Assembly (NCBI GenBank): GCA_963710745.1 | Contig: CAVQBP010000024.1 | Coordinates: forward strand, 682,001 to 746,000 | DNA: 64,000 bases | Source of the DNA: CAVQBP01 sp963710745 | GTDB taxonomy: Bacteria > Bacteroidota > Ignavibacteria > Ignavibacteriales > Ignavibacteriaceae | Direction of reading: 5' to 3' | Shown: piece by piece, positions 9,501-16,330 of the stretch | Numbering within the stretch: position 1 is the stretch's first letter | Layout: every line of letters begins with the position of its first letter | Position numbers and translations under genes: made by a program | The notes under the pieces: model-generated | Database searches by the model: none | Seen by the model: only the letters and a program-made list of their open reading frames with translations | Told to the model about the DNA's origin: nothing

Positions 9501-10160
9501 GGTGATATACAAAAATTAGATAAAATAATAAGTGAATGTGATTTAATAAAAGAAATTTTTTCAAATGATTATAAACTTAAAAATTATGTGGCTTATTTAA
9601 AGCAACTCTCATATTTAAAAAAGAATAATATATCTGATAATTTTGAACATCTTAAAAAAATAGGTAATATTTTTCTTAAACTTGAAGACGTATTTGATTT
9701 TGCAAAAACTTATTTGATAATTGCAGAAAATTTAATTTCTAAAAATAGATTAGAAGAAGCTGGGTTAATACTAAATGATCAAAACCTTAAAGAAAAATGC
9801 AGTACAAGATCATTACTTGAAGCAGAGAGACTATATTTTTTGGGAAAATTATTATATAAAACAAAAAATATTTTAAATGAGTTTCCAATTAATTTATATA
9901 AAAGATCTTTAAACCTCATCAAAGACGAAACTATAATCGAATTAACTTGGAAAGTTCTTTTGGAAATTAGTGAATATTATTTAAATAGGGGCAACTTTAC
10001 AAAATCAAAAGATTATATAGGTTATACAAAATCTGTAATTAATCTCTTAGCTGAAAACATTCAAAATATTGAATTGCGCAAAGTTTATTTAAGTAATGAC
10101 GACCGGAAAAAAGCGCTTGAAAAATTAGAACATATGGAAGTACAAACAGCCAATGATTAA
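6561..10160 (+). CDS. Ser/Thr protein kinase fused to an NTPase (STAND-like) region and TPR repeats
   Basis: A 1199-aa cytoplasmic signalling protein. Residues about 6-270 are an Hanks-type kinase: glycine loop GEGRSKVF, ATP-anchoring K35 in AIKFL, catalytic loop YYDLKPEN with D135 (H and R of HRD both replaced by Y), DLG at 156-158 instead of DFG, and APELL. Residues about 290-500 carry a P-loop NTPase with FEGSGKTA (K321) and a hydrophobic-DD segment ILILDDF, resembling PknK/MalT-like STAND ATPases. From about 640 to the end are helical repeats, with clear TPRs around 770-930. It overlaps the permease gene upstream by 4 bases and the sigma-54 activator downstream by 8. The coupling suggests it senses or gates transport and signals to that activator (inference). 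Confidence 0.88.
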   Translation: MINERYVIKNKLGEGRSKVFLCNDIENPSEDIAIKFLPGKADSTEIENFQNEFITLRRLRHPNIVQAINFGRIVKAESPEKGIKTGSRFFTLEYFNGKPLLNYGDIKNEDALRKIITQLCSVLFYLHQSDYIYYDLKPENILVKKVDGEPFVKLIDLGLAEKTNSEKSELISNKYVRGTAKYIAPELLKKEEYDKRVDLYSLGIILYRIVYKKFPFETNDELKIYKAHLEKDFIFKKSDYSKELIDVIKRLLEKEPGRRYANSLEILSDLNVSIGNRLVKDWSPAKIFVNRKDVLNILDTYINDKSSSEIFSIKGFEGSGKTALSEEINFIFNNSVLIKYDKSKSGYRFLKYFLNKIIFNDFVFPNITEEVQQNIDHIFQNSSSELIDGLKGIFAKITRESNFILILDDFNSYDNFTFEMLKDILPILQVNKIKIIVMEDSDFDYISDSFHNVKEINLTPFTDVQVAELLNKSYNKFFPVEELKKIIMLYADLLPGSIEGFIKDCLQLNIFKFTPEKIAIDISEKTAKLLRSSHDQIYEVRLGNLSKNGTEAVKILTLFELNLDENILTELLKTDKDTISQIVEELRDNNILHSSNIETKLQFTSEGLKKHVYSKIENKKEYHLNAGKILKKKYRDFDRNELARQFELGEDYNTCYEILKEEIEEAEKKSALSYKKDILKYLDKMPLSESNKFMVELKLSKVLKNLNENNECLILTEELLKRASNKKYQLELSIQKGICLTALKEPNKGKVILLSILPEITEPQLKQLINYEIANAEFDLSNFSEAEKICYEIINDKISNSEMKAKAYNLMALIQIYRDNDLDNALKYFQKALYIYEKMHNKDNMVKTRINIGNILGNKGEHENAEKYFTKALEINISIGNLISEALINLNMGAINYYGNLNFEKTIYNYNRAYNIYLNLGDHNGQGMVLYNLAETYFIYCEYQKSLDSLGLLSKVLSKINNSEIQISSLFLLGKIYFIIGDIQKLDKIISECDLIKEIFSNDYKLKNYVAYLKQLSYLKKNNISDNFEHLKKIGNIFLKLEDVFDFAKTYLIIAENLISKNRLEEAGLILNDQNLKEKCSTRSLLEAERLYFLGKLLYKTKNILNEFPINLYKRSLNLIKDETIIELTWKVLLEISEYYLNRGNFTKSKDYIGYTKSVINLLAENIQNIELRKVYLSNDDRKKALEKLEHMEVQTAND

Positions 10161-11529
10161 TGCAACAGTAAATATTGGATTCTTTTCAGAATCTCTTCGA
10201 GATTATGATTTACTGGTTAATGGATTTGATAATTCAGACTTAAATGAAATAAATTTTAATTTATTTCCATTGAAGAATTTTATTATTAATGATGATGAAA
10301 TTATCATTATTAAACTAAATAGCATTGAATCAGAGTTGTTAAAAAAGCTATCAGAAAATAGAAAGGCAATAAAAAACCAAATAATATTCGTACTAAATGA
10401 AAATAACGCTTTAATTGCGAGTTACCTGATAAAGATTGGATTTGCGAATATTTTCGTCTTACCTCACGAATTAACAAAATTGATAAATTTTCTTAAAGAT
10501 ATCATAAAGAAGAGAACCTATTTGACATCAATAGATTTTAATGAAAATACAGAAAAATTTGATAACGGCTTTAATGATATTATTGGTTCATCATCTGAAA
10601 TAAAAAAGATAATTGAATTTTCCAAAAAAGTGGCTGAAAATAAACACCTGAATATTTTGATCCTGGGGGAAACCGGAACAGGTAAAGGGCTTCTTGCAAG
10701 ATCAATACACAACTTTATGAATGAAGAAAAATTTCCTTTCATCGATATTGTATGTACGGCTATACCGGAAAACTTAATGGAATCGGAATTATTCGGTTAT
10801 GAAAAAGGTGCATTTACTAATGCTTTGAACCAGAAGATAGGACTATTTGAAGCTGCAAATAACGGAACTTTATTCCTGGATGAAATTGGAGATTTAAGTA
10901 TAAATATTCAGACCAAATTGTTAAGAGTGATCGACAGGAAAGTTATACGCAGATTGGGAGGTTTAGTTGATATACCGGTTAATTCAAGAATCATTTCAGC
11001 TACTAATAGAGAACTCGAACTAATGATTGAAGCAAAAATGTTTAGACGTGATTTATATCATAGACTGAATGTTGTTTCAATTGAATTGCCTCCTTTAAGA
11101 TGGCGAACCGATGATATTATTCCTCTCGCTTATCATTTTATAGATCATTTTAACAGGACTTTCGGCAAGGAAGTAAAAGAAATAGACAACGATTTCAAGG
11201 AATTTACCTTAAATTATTCATGGCCGGGGAATATAAGGGAATTTAAAAATACAATAGAACGAGCTATTCTTTTATGCGACGATAAAAAATTAAGGTTGAA
11301 AGATTTTCTCGACTTTAATAATGTACCCATCAATTTATCTCTTTATCAAGAAAATTCTTTGTTTTTTCCACACATTATAAGGTTTGATTTAAATTATAAA
11401 GAAACCGATATTCGCGATTTGAGCAAACTTTATGCTAAAAAAGTTCTTTCCAAAATGAGAGGTAACAAGTCAAAAACTTCAAAAATTTTAGGGATTTCAA
11501 GGCCTAAACTGGATTCCTTACTTAAATAA
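10153..11529 (+). CDS. Sigma-54-dependent transcriptional activator with a pseudo-receiver N-terminus
   Basis: A 458-aa enhancer-binding protein. Residues about 1-120 have a receiver-like alternation of strands and helices, but the expected phospho-acceptor aspartate after the third strand is not visible (IIIIKLNS), so it is probably not a phosphorelay target. Residues about 145-380 are the AAA+ domain with Walker A GETGTGKG (K178), ESELFGYEKGAFTNA (loop 219-224, GAFTNA instead of the canonical GAFTGA), Walker B TLFLDEIGD and RRDLYHRLNV. The C-terminus (GNKSKTSKILGISRPKLDSL) is a Fis-type helix-turn-helix. It is the last gene of the transporter-kinase operon and lies directly before the repeat-peptide gene, its most obvious candidate target. 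No terminator was recognised after it. Confidence 0.92.
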   Translation: MINATVNIGFFSESLRDYDLLVNGFDNSDLNEINFNLFPLKNFIINDDEIIIIKLNSIESELLKKLSENRKAIKNQIIFVLNENNALIASYLIKIGFANIFVLPHELTKLINFLKDIIKKRTYLTSIDFNENTEKFDNGFNDIIGSSSEIKKIIEFSKKVAENKHLNILILGETGTGKGLLARSIHNFMNEEKFPFIDIVCTAIPENLMESELFGYEKGAFTNALNQKIGLFEAANNGTLFLDEIGDLSINIQTKLLRVIDRKVIRRLGGLVDIPVNSRIISATNRELELMIEAKMFRRDLYHRLNVVSIELPPLRWRTDDIIPLAYHFIDHFNRTFGKEVKEIDNDFKEFTLNYSWPGNIREFKNTIERAILLCDDKKLRLKDFLDFNNVPINLSLYQENSLFFPHIIRFDLNYKETDIRDLSKLYAKKVLSKMRGNKSKTSKILGISRPKLDSLLK

Positions 11530-11851
11530 ATTGTAAATTTATTTTACAACTATTAAATATTTACATTTTTTTCAAGTAATTTTTACTTCCAAATTGATTA
11601 TTTATTTTTGCATTAGAAATTATATGTTGACAGTGGAATTTTCTTTTACTTATAAATTCTTACATTTCCAGTAATAAAAATAAGGTTGGGAATAAAATAT
11701 TAAATCTAGAATTATTTGATTTTAAGAAATTTTGAACTTTTTTATATATAAAAATAGCTTGAAAATCTAACCTAATATTTAGTTGCCAAATAATATTTTG
11801 TGATTGAGATTACAGATTGACTTAGTCAGTAAAATCATTAAACTATTAAAA

Positions 11852-11880
11852 TGGCATAATTTCTGTCTAATGAAATTGCT
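11852..11880 (+). promoter_or_regulatory. Bipartite element shared with 16390-16422
   Basis: TGGCATAA followed after 10 bases by ATGAAATTGCT. The same two words occur in the same order and orientation, 14 bases apart, at 16390-16422. The left part is also a weak sigma-54-type promoter match. The role is unknown; a shared regulator for the two sites is inference. Confidence 0.35.
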
Positions 11881-11895
11881 AAGTGCTTAAAAAGT

Positions 11896-11940
11896 GTCAT
11901 TTTCTTCAAAATGACGAATTTCTATTTCAAGTGTCATTTT
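11896..11940 (+). promoter_or_regulatory. Mutually exclusive hairpins in the repeat-peptide leader
   Basis: GTCATTTT (11896-11903) can pair perfectly with AAAATGAC (11908-11915) over a 4-base loop. A second GTCATTTT (11933-11940) can pair with the same AAAATGAC instead. Both copies sit in the direct repeat AAGTGTCATTTTC. The second copy continues into CCCCC, and its TTTTCCC (11937-11943) could pair with GGGAGAG of the ribosome-binding region. This is the layout of a switch controlling translation; function is inferred from pairing only. Confidence 0.45.
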
Positions 11941-11970
11941 CCCCCAAAAACACGTGGGAGAGGGAGGACT

Positions 11971-12528
11971 ATGCGTAAATTGATCCTATCTCTGATTCTC
12001 TCAGGGGTATTGTGCATTGCGGGCTTTGCGCAAAGCCTGGATAATGTGGAGCAGGCAGTCAGATATCGTGCTAATATTGACGCTGCTACACTTAGCCAAC
12101 CATATTCCTCATCAATACTTGTTTCTGTTATAGATAATAGAACCAATTCTCAAATTGAGGGTTTAGGTTCTATTTTCGGCTGGACTAGGTCTAATTCTCA
12201 GGTAGAGGGTTTAGGTTCTATTTTCGGCTGGACTAGATCTAATTCTCAGGTAGAGGATTTAGGTTCTATTTTCGGCTGGACTAGATCTAATTCTCAGGTA
12301 GAGGGTTTAGGTTCTATTTTCGGCTGGACTAGATCTAATTCTCAGGTAGAGGGTTTAGGTTCTATTTTCGGCTGGACTAGATCTAATTCTCAGGTAGAGG
12401 GTTTAGGTTCTATTTTCGGCTGGACTAGATCTAATTCTCAGGTAGAGGGTTTAGGTTCTATTTTCGGCTGGACTAGATCTAATTCTCAGGTAGAGGGTTT
12501 AGGTTCTATTTTCGGCTGGACTAGATAA
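11971..12528 (+). CDS. Secreted protein of eight 16-residue tandem repeats (candidate multi-copy peptide precursor)
   Basis: I do not recognise a named family. Starting at the ATG at 11971 (GGGAGG a few bases upstream), the protein has 185 aa. Residues 1-20 form a Sec signal peptide (basic MRK, hydrophobic core, GFA-Q cleavage). Residues 21-57 are a polar linker, and 58-185 are eight copies of SNSQVEGLGSIFGWTR, the first starting TNSQI and the third with D for G. Each unit has a hydrophobic LGSIFGW core and ends in TR, so a trypsin-like cut would release one peptide per unit. Alternatives are a repetitive fibre or amyloid-like protein or a selfish minisatellite. An earlier in-frame ATG at 11911 lies in the leader hairpin and would spoil the signal peptide. 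It follows the sigma-54 activator and precedes an outer-membrane protease-like gene. Confidence 0.8.
   Translation: MRKLILSLILSGVLCIAGFAQSLDNVEQAVRYRANIDAATLSQPYSSSILVSVIDNRTNSQIEGLGSIFGWTRSNSQVEGLGSIFGWTRSNSQVEDLGSIFGWTRSNSQVEGLGSIFGWTRSNSQVEGLGSIFGWTRSNSQVEGLGSIFGWTRSNSQVEGLGSIFGWTRSNSQVEGLGSIFGWTR
12142..12525 (+). repeat. Eight tandem 48-bp repeats
   Basis: Eight in-frame units of 48 bp encode the 16-residue repeats. Units 4-8 are identical at the nucleotide level and unit 3 differs by one base (gat for ggt). Unit 1 is the most diverged, at its 5' end (acc, caa, att) and last codon (agg). Identity at synonymous positions points to recent expansion or gene conversion, and copy number may vary between strains. 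Confidence 0.95.
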
Positions 12529-12587
12529 TCTATAAACAGATGGTTGGTGAGATAGTTATTTAATTAATTATCTTGTAATAATTCCAC

Positions 12588-12625
12588 AAAGCCTTTAATT
12601 TTATATTAAAGGCTTTTTTATTTTG
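12588..12625 (+). terminator. Rho-independent terminator after the repeat-peptide gene
   Basis: Stem AAAGCCTTTAAT (12588-12599) pairs with ATTAAAGGCTTT (12605-12616) over a TTTAT loop and is followed by a T-rich tract. The tract runs into the TTG start of the next gene. Confidence 0.85.
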
Positions 12626-15600
12626 AATATTAATTTGATCTGCGGAATTTTTAGTTTTAAATACTTAGTAATTACTTTCCTTTTATTTTTCTTTTTTGGT
12701 GATGCTATTAATCTTTCTGCTCAACAGGATTCACTAAAAAAAAGTATAAGCAGAATTAACTGGGAAAAAAGAGAAAGCCAGCATTTCATCATTGTTTACA
12801 GAAAGATCGATACGCCATTAGTACCGCATATCTTAGAATCAGCGGAAAATGCACTAATCCCATTAATGAAAATATTTCATTACAAACCTTCTGAAAAAAT
12901 TATAATTAACACATTTGATATTTATGATTTTGGTTTTGCTTCCACGACCACCGTACCTCATAATTACATAAGGCTTGAAATAGAACCTCTTGAACATGGA
13001 TATGAATCCGTTCCGTACAATGATCGGTTTCAATGGATTATGAGTCATGAGTTGGTTCATATATTAGTAAATGATCAGTCAAGTAATACTGAATCAGTAA
13101 TGAGAACTTTATTCGGTAAGGTTGAACCGGAACAATCTCAGCCCTTAACAATTCCTTTCAGTTTATTAACTAATTATAACCGTTACTCTCCTCGTTGGTA
13201 CCAGGAGGCTCCAGCCGTTTTCATGGAAACCTGGCTAAGCGGCGGATACGGAAGAATTTTAGGAAGCTTTGACGAGATGTATTTCAGAAGTATGGTATTA
13301 TATAATGATGAATTTCCCTCTGCTATGCATCTGGAAACAATCTCTGCACAAAGTTCATTTTTATTGGAAACTTTGTATTATTTATACGGCGCCCGGTTTA
13401 TATCATATCTTACAATAAAATACGGCTCTGACAAATTACTAAATTGGTTTATAACCAAACCGGGAGAATTTTATAAGAGTTTTCAGGGTAAATTTAAAGA
13501 CACTTTTCATACTGATTTTAAAAATGAATGGGAAAATTTTATTGCTTTCGAAAAAGAATTTCAAAATGCAAATATTGCAGGATTAAATAAATCGGAAGTA
13601 ACACCGCTGGAAAAATTAACGAATGAAGCTTTAGGATGGATATCTGAACCGCATGTTGATAAATTCGGCAGTAATGTATTTTTCAGTTATCATCACCCTA
13701 ATCATTTAGCGGGTATCGCAAGATTAAATCTGGAAAACCATTCTTTAAAGGAAATAGAAACGTTACCAACTCCAAGCATCCTCCAGGTTTCATCAACTGC
13801 ATATGACAAAAACTTAAATTTATTTTTTTATACTACAAATAATAATCAACTATACAGGGATATCTGGGTATTAGATGCTGCGACAAAAGAAAATAAATTA
13901 TTATTCAGCAATTGCAGAATAGGAGATTTAACAGTCGCACCTACTACGCATGATCTGTGGGGAATTCTTCATGCTAATGGCAAAGTCTCTTTAACTTACT
14001 CTCCTTATCCGTATAAAGAAATGATACCAGTTATTGGTTTTAACATTGGTGATGAAATTTTTGATTTGGCAGTAAGTCCTTCCGGGAAATTCTTATCTGC
14101 TGTTTTAAAGAGAAGTAATGGCAGTCAATCAATAATAGTAGCTAATGCCGAAGACCTTAAACATAATAAACCATTTAATTTTGAAACAATTTATTCTCTT
14201 GGTTCGCCTGAAAGTCCATCCTGGAGTCCAAATGAAAATTTCATTTATTGGAGTTCTTATACAAATGGTGTTTCCAACATTTACAGATTTAATTTGCAAG
14301 ATAAAAAAATTCAAGCTATGAGCAATACTCTTAGCGGACTATTTAAACCCGTTTATCTGAACAAAGATTCTTTATTTGCTTTTGAATTTACTCCAGAAGG
14401 ATTTTTACCTGTTATAATTCCCAATCGCCCTGCTCAAAAATTATATGCAATAAAATATTTAGGGGAGGAATTACTTAAAAAAAATCCGAAGTTACAGGAT
14501 CTAACATTAATGCCTGCAAACAGGCTTAATATAAAGCTCGGAAAAATAAATGATTATAACAGTATAACTAATTTATCTATAAACACTTTTATTCCCGTAA
14601 TCAGTGGTTTTCAAAACAGGAGAGTACTCGGTTTTTATACTCATATTTCAGATCCCCTGATGATTAATGACCTCACCATGGAATTTGGTTTGTCACCCTA
14701 TTTTTTTCAGAATAAGATTGTGAAAAGACAATTTAAACAAGGCATCTCCAAATTAGAATATCATTTCAAAGGCAAATACACTTACAAAAAAATTTTACAG
14801 CTTTCTATAAATTACAATGCACCGGATTTTTATGATCTATTTAATGAAAGAAAGCGCGGGATGACCGGGACTAACATAACACTAGAACATACACACTATT
14901 GGATTTATGATAATCCTTTGAAAATAAAACAGACTTCGAGCATTACTTATTACCGGGGCATAGAATCAATAAACGATAATCTAATTCCTGTAAGCGAACC
15001 GGATTTTTATGTTGCCCAGACTAATTTTAACTCTAAAAATTTACGGCGCAGTATTGGAAGCACTGACTTTGAAAATGGTAATGAATTCAATGTTACATTT
15101 ATGTTATTTGGTGCAAATCCCAAACACCCGCAGCTGGCGGGTCAGTTTTATACTGAATGGGATAATTTTTCTACATATTTAATACCTCACAATATTTTTC
15201 ATTTAAAAATCGCAGCCGGTTATCATAATAAAAATGATAACTTAATGCAATCCAGCTTCTTTTTCGGGGGGTTTGGAAATAGAAGAGTTGAAGATACAGA
15301 AGTTGATCAATTCCGGAATGTATTTCGTTTCCCCGGAATACCGATTTACAGCTTGGCCGCAGATAGATTTTTTAAGCTGATGTTTGAAACAGCTCTGCCG
15401 CCTTTAAGATTCAGTAATATAAGTATAGGACCGCATTTTGTTGATCATATTGATTTATCACTTTACTCGCAAAATTTATTAATAGAATCTGAACAAGGAA
15501 CCGCATATATTGATGCGGGTGCGCAATTAAACATTGTTTTCAAACACTGGTATAATTTAGAGTCAACTTTTTCTGCGGGAATAGCAAAAGCATGGTATGG

Positions 15601-15658
15601 TTCCGGAAATTCGAAAGAATGGTTTTTATCTTTTAAACTGTTAAAAAATCTATTCTAA
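12623..15658 (+). CDS. Outer-membrane-type protein with metalloprotease-like domain, beta-propeller and C-terminal barrel
   Basis: A 1011-aa exported protein. Residues 1-33 look like a signal peptide ending in LSAQQ. Residues about 45-330 resemble a gluzincin-type peptidase: HELVH at 142-146 (HExxH) and a WYQEAPAVF segment with E195, about 49 residues later, as the likely third zinc ligand. Residues about 330-640 read as a WD40/TolB-like propeller (LYRDIWVLDAATKEN, LAVSPSGKFLSAVL, PSWSPNENFIYW). From about 680 the sequence has alternating strands and ends in F, as outer-membrane barrels do. No ATG exists near the start; TTG at 12623 is the only choice that keeps the signal peptide, and its RBS is weak. 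It sits directly behind the repeat-peptide terminator and could process that peptide (inference). Confidence 0.75.
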   Translation: MNINLICGIFSFKYLVITFLLFFFFGDAINLSAQQDSLKKSISRINWEKRESQHFIIVYRKIDTPLVPHILESAENALIPLMKIFHYKPSEKIIINTFDIYDFGFASTTTVPHNYIRLEIEPLEHGYESVPYNDRFQWIMSHELVHILVNDQSSNTESVMRTLFGKVEPEQSQPLTIPFSLLTNYNRYSPRWYQEAPAVFMETWLSGGYGRILGSFDEMYFRSMVLYNDEFPSAMHLETISAQSSFLLETLYYLYGARFISYLTIKYGSDKLLNWFITKPGEFYKSFQGKFKDTFHTDFKNEWENFIAFEKEFQNANIAGLNKSEVTPLEKLTNEALGWISEPHVDKFGSNVFFSYHHPNHLAGIARLNLENHSLKEIETLPTPSILQVSSTAYDKNLNLFFYTTNNNQLYRDIWVLDAATKENKLLFSNCRIGDLTVAPTTHDLWGILHANGKVSLTYSPYPYKEMIPVIGFNIGDEIFDLAVSPSGKFLSAVLKRSNGSQSIIVANAEDLKHNKPFNFETIYSLGSPESPSWSPNENFIYWSSYTNGVSNIYRFNLQDKKIQAMSNTLSGLFKPVYLNKDSLFAFEFTPEGFLPVIIPNRPAQKLYAIKYLGEELLKKNPKLQDLTLMPANRLNIKLGKINDYNSITNLSINTFIPVISGFQNRRVLGFYTHISDPLMINDLTMEFGLSPYFFQNKIVKRQFKQGISKLEYHFKGKYTYKKILQLSINYNAPDFYDLFNERKRGMTGTNITLEHTHYWIYDNPLKIKQTSSITYYRGIESINDNLIPVSEPDFYVAQTNFNSKNLRRSIGSTDFENGNEFNVTFMLFGANPKHPQLAGQFYTEWDNFSTYLIPHNIFHLKIAAGYHNKNDNLMQSSFFFGGFGNRRVEDTEVDQFRNVFRFPGIPIYSLAADRFFKLMFETALPPLRFSNISIGPHFVDHIDLSLYSQNLLIESEQGTAYIDAGAQLNIVFKHWYNLESTFSAGIAKAWYGSGNSKEWFLSFKLLKNLF

Positions 15659-15674
15659 TTTTATGCATTATTAT

Positions 15675-15706
15675 AGAAAAAGCAGGTTTTTAAACCTGCT
15701 TTTTCT
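15675..15706. terminator. Bidirectional terminator between convergent genes
   Basis: A perfect 15-bp stem (15675-15689 with 15692-15706; core AAAAAGCAGGTTT) with A-runs on one side and T-runs on the other, lying between the convergent genes ending at 15658 and 15719. It can serve both directions. Confidence 0.9.
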
Positions 15707-15718
15707 TAATTAATTAAT

Positions 15719-16330
15719 TTACCTGCACCACCCATATATTGAGAAATGTGGAATTTGTGCATCTTCTACAATTAAAACTCCATCATTAATAACTAGTTTC
15801 TTATATTCAATACGCTGAAAGGAATCATCAGGCGCTAAATAAACATAATCTAATTTTTTCTTATCAACTCCATTTAGATCAACCCCATTAATTTTAAGAT
15901 TAAATATTAATGGCTTATTAAAAGTCTCAGGGCTTGGGTAAAAAATAGCGGTCCCTGTATTACTATTAATTATCATCTGAATATTCTTTTCACCGGAATA
16001 TGCTCCGGACGGAACTTCAATAAATGCATCTATTAAAACGTTAACTGAACCTTTAGTAACATAATTAATGTTTAATTCAACAATTCCTCCTGTTTCTCCA
16101 TCAATAACTTTTGATGCAGAATATTCACTATCTGCAACCATCCCGGGATTTTCAGGTAATTTTATCCAGCTTTTTTTATAAGCAATTTGATTTGTACTAT
16201 CGGTTTGGTCAGTGTTATCAGTTTGATTTGAATTATCAACTTGACTTGCAGTTTTGGGATTTACTATTGAATCACTGCAACCTATAAATAAGGGAATTAG
16301 AAGTGCTAAAGCAAACATAATTTTTCGCAT
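15719..16330 (-). CDS. Small exported lipoprotein of unknown function
   Basis: A 203-aa protein that I cannot assign to a family. MRKIMFALALLIPLFIGC gives a lipoprotein signal with C18 as the lipidated residue. Next is a low-complexity linker rich in D, N, Q and T (about 27-48, a repeated DxTDQTD-like pattern), then a beta-rich domain from about 55 to the end with no catalytic motif visible. The start codon has a short AGG upstream. It converges on the propeller-protease gene, sharing its terminator, and diverges from the GAF histidine-kinase gene. It may be a surface-exposed lipoprotein; any tie to the repeat-peptide locus is by position only. Confidence 0.75.
   Translation of the reverse strand: MRKIMFALALLIPLFIGCSDSIVNPKTASQVDNSNQTDNTDQTDSTNQIAYKKSWIKLPENPGMVADSEYSASKVIDGETGGIVELNINYVTKGSVNVLIDAFIEVPSGAYSGEKNIQMIINSNTGTAIFYPSPETFNKPLIFNLKINGVDLNGVDKKKLDYVYLAPDDSFQRIEYKKLVINDGVLIVEDAQIPHFSIYGWCR

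Larger units (their letters stand above)
11530..11970 (+). promoter_or_regulatory. Long upstream region of the repeat-peptide gene
   Basis: This 441-base stretch has no supported gene. It holds a TTGACA (11627-11632) followed after 18 bases by TATAAA (11651-11656), a TATTTTTG box at 11603-11610, a TGGCATAATTTCTGTC at 11852-11867 that partly fits a sigma-54 -24/-12 site (GT instead of GC at -12), a paired-hairpin arrangement at 11896-11940 and a purine-rich Shine-Dalgarno at 11956-11967. Which promoter is used cannot be decided from sequence in such AT-rich DNA. Confidence 0.4.

Noticed and set aside
11627..11656. A canonical sigma-70 promoter driving the repeat gene
   Set aside because: TTGACA-N18-TATAAA looks good but is over 300 bases from the ATG in very AT-rich DNA and the phylum uses different -33/-7 boxes, so it is listed only as a possible element, not a promoter call.
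11911..11970. Earlier in-frame ATG extending the repeat protein by 20 residues
   Set aside because: It starts within the second arm of the leader hairpin, has no RBS, and would place a charged RGRGR stretch before the signal peptide, whereas ATG 11971 has GGGAGG and a clean signal.
12142..12525. Possible CRISPR-like direct repeats
   Set aside because: The units are contiguous 48-bp copies in frame with no spacers and no cas genes nearby; they encode a repeat protein.
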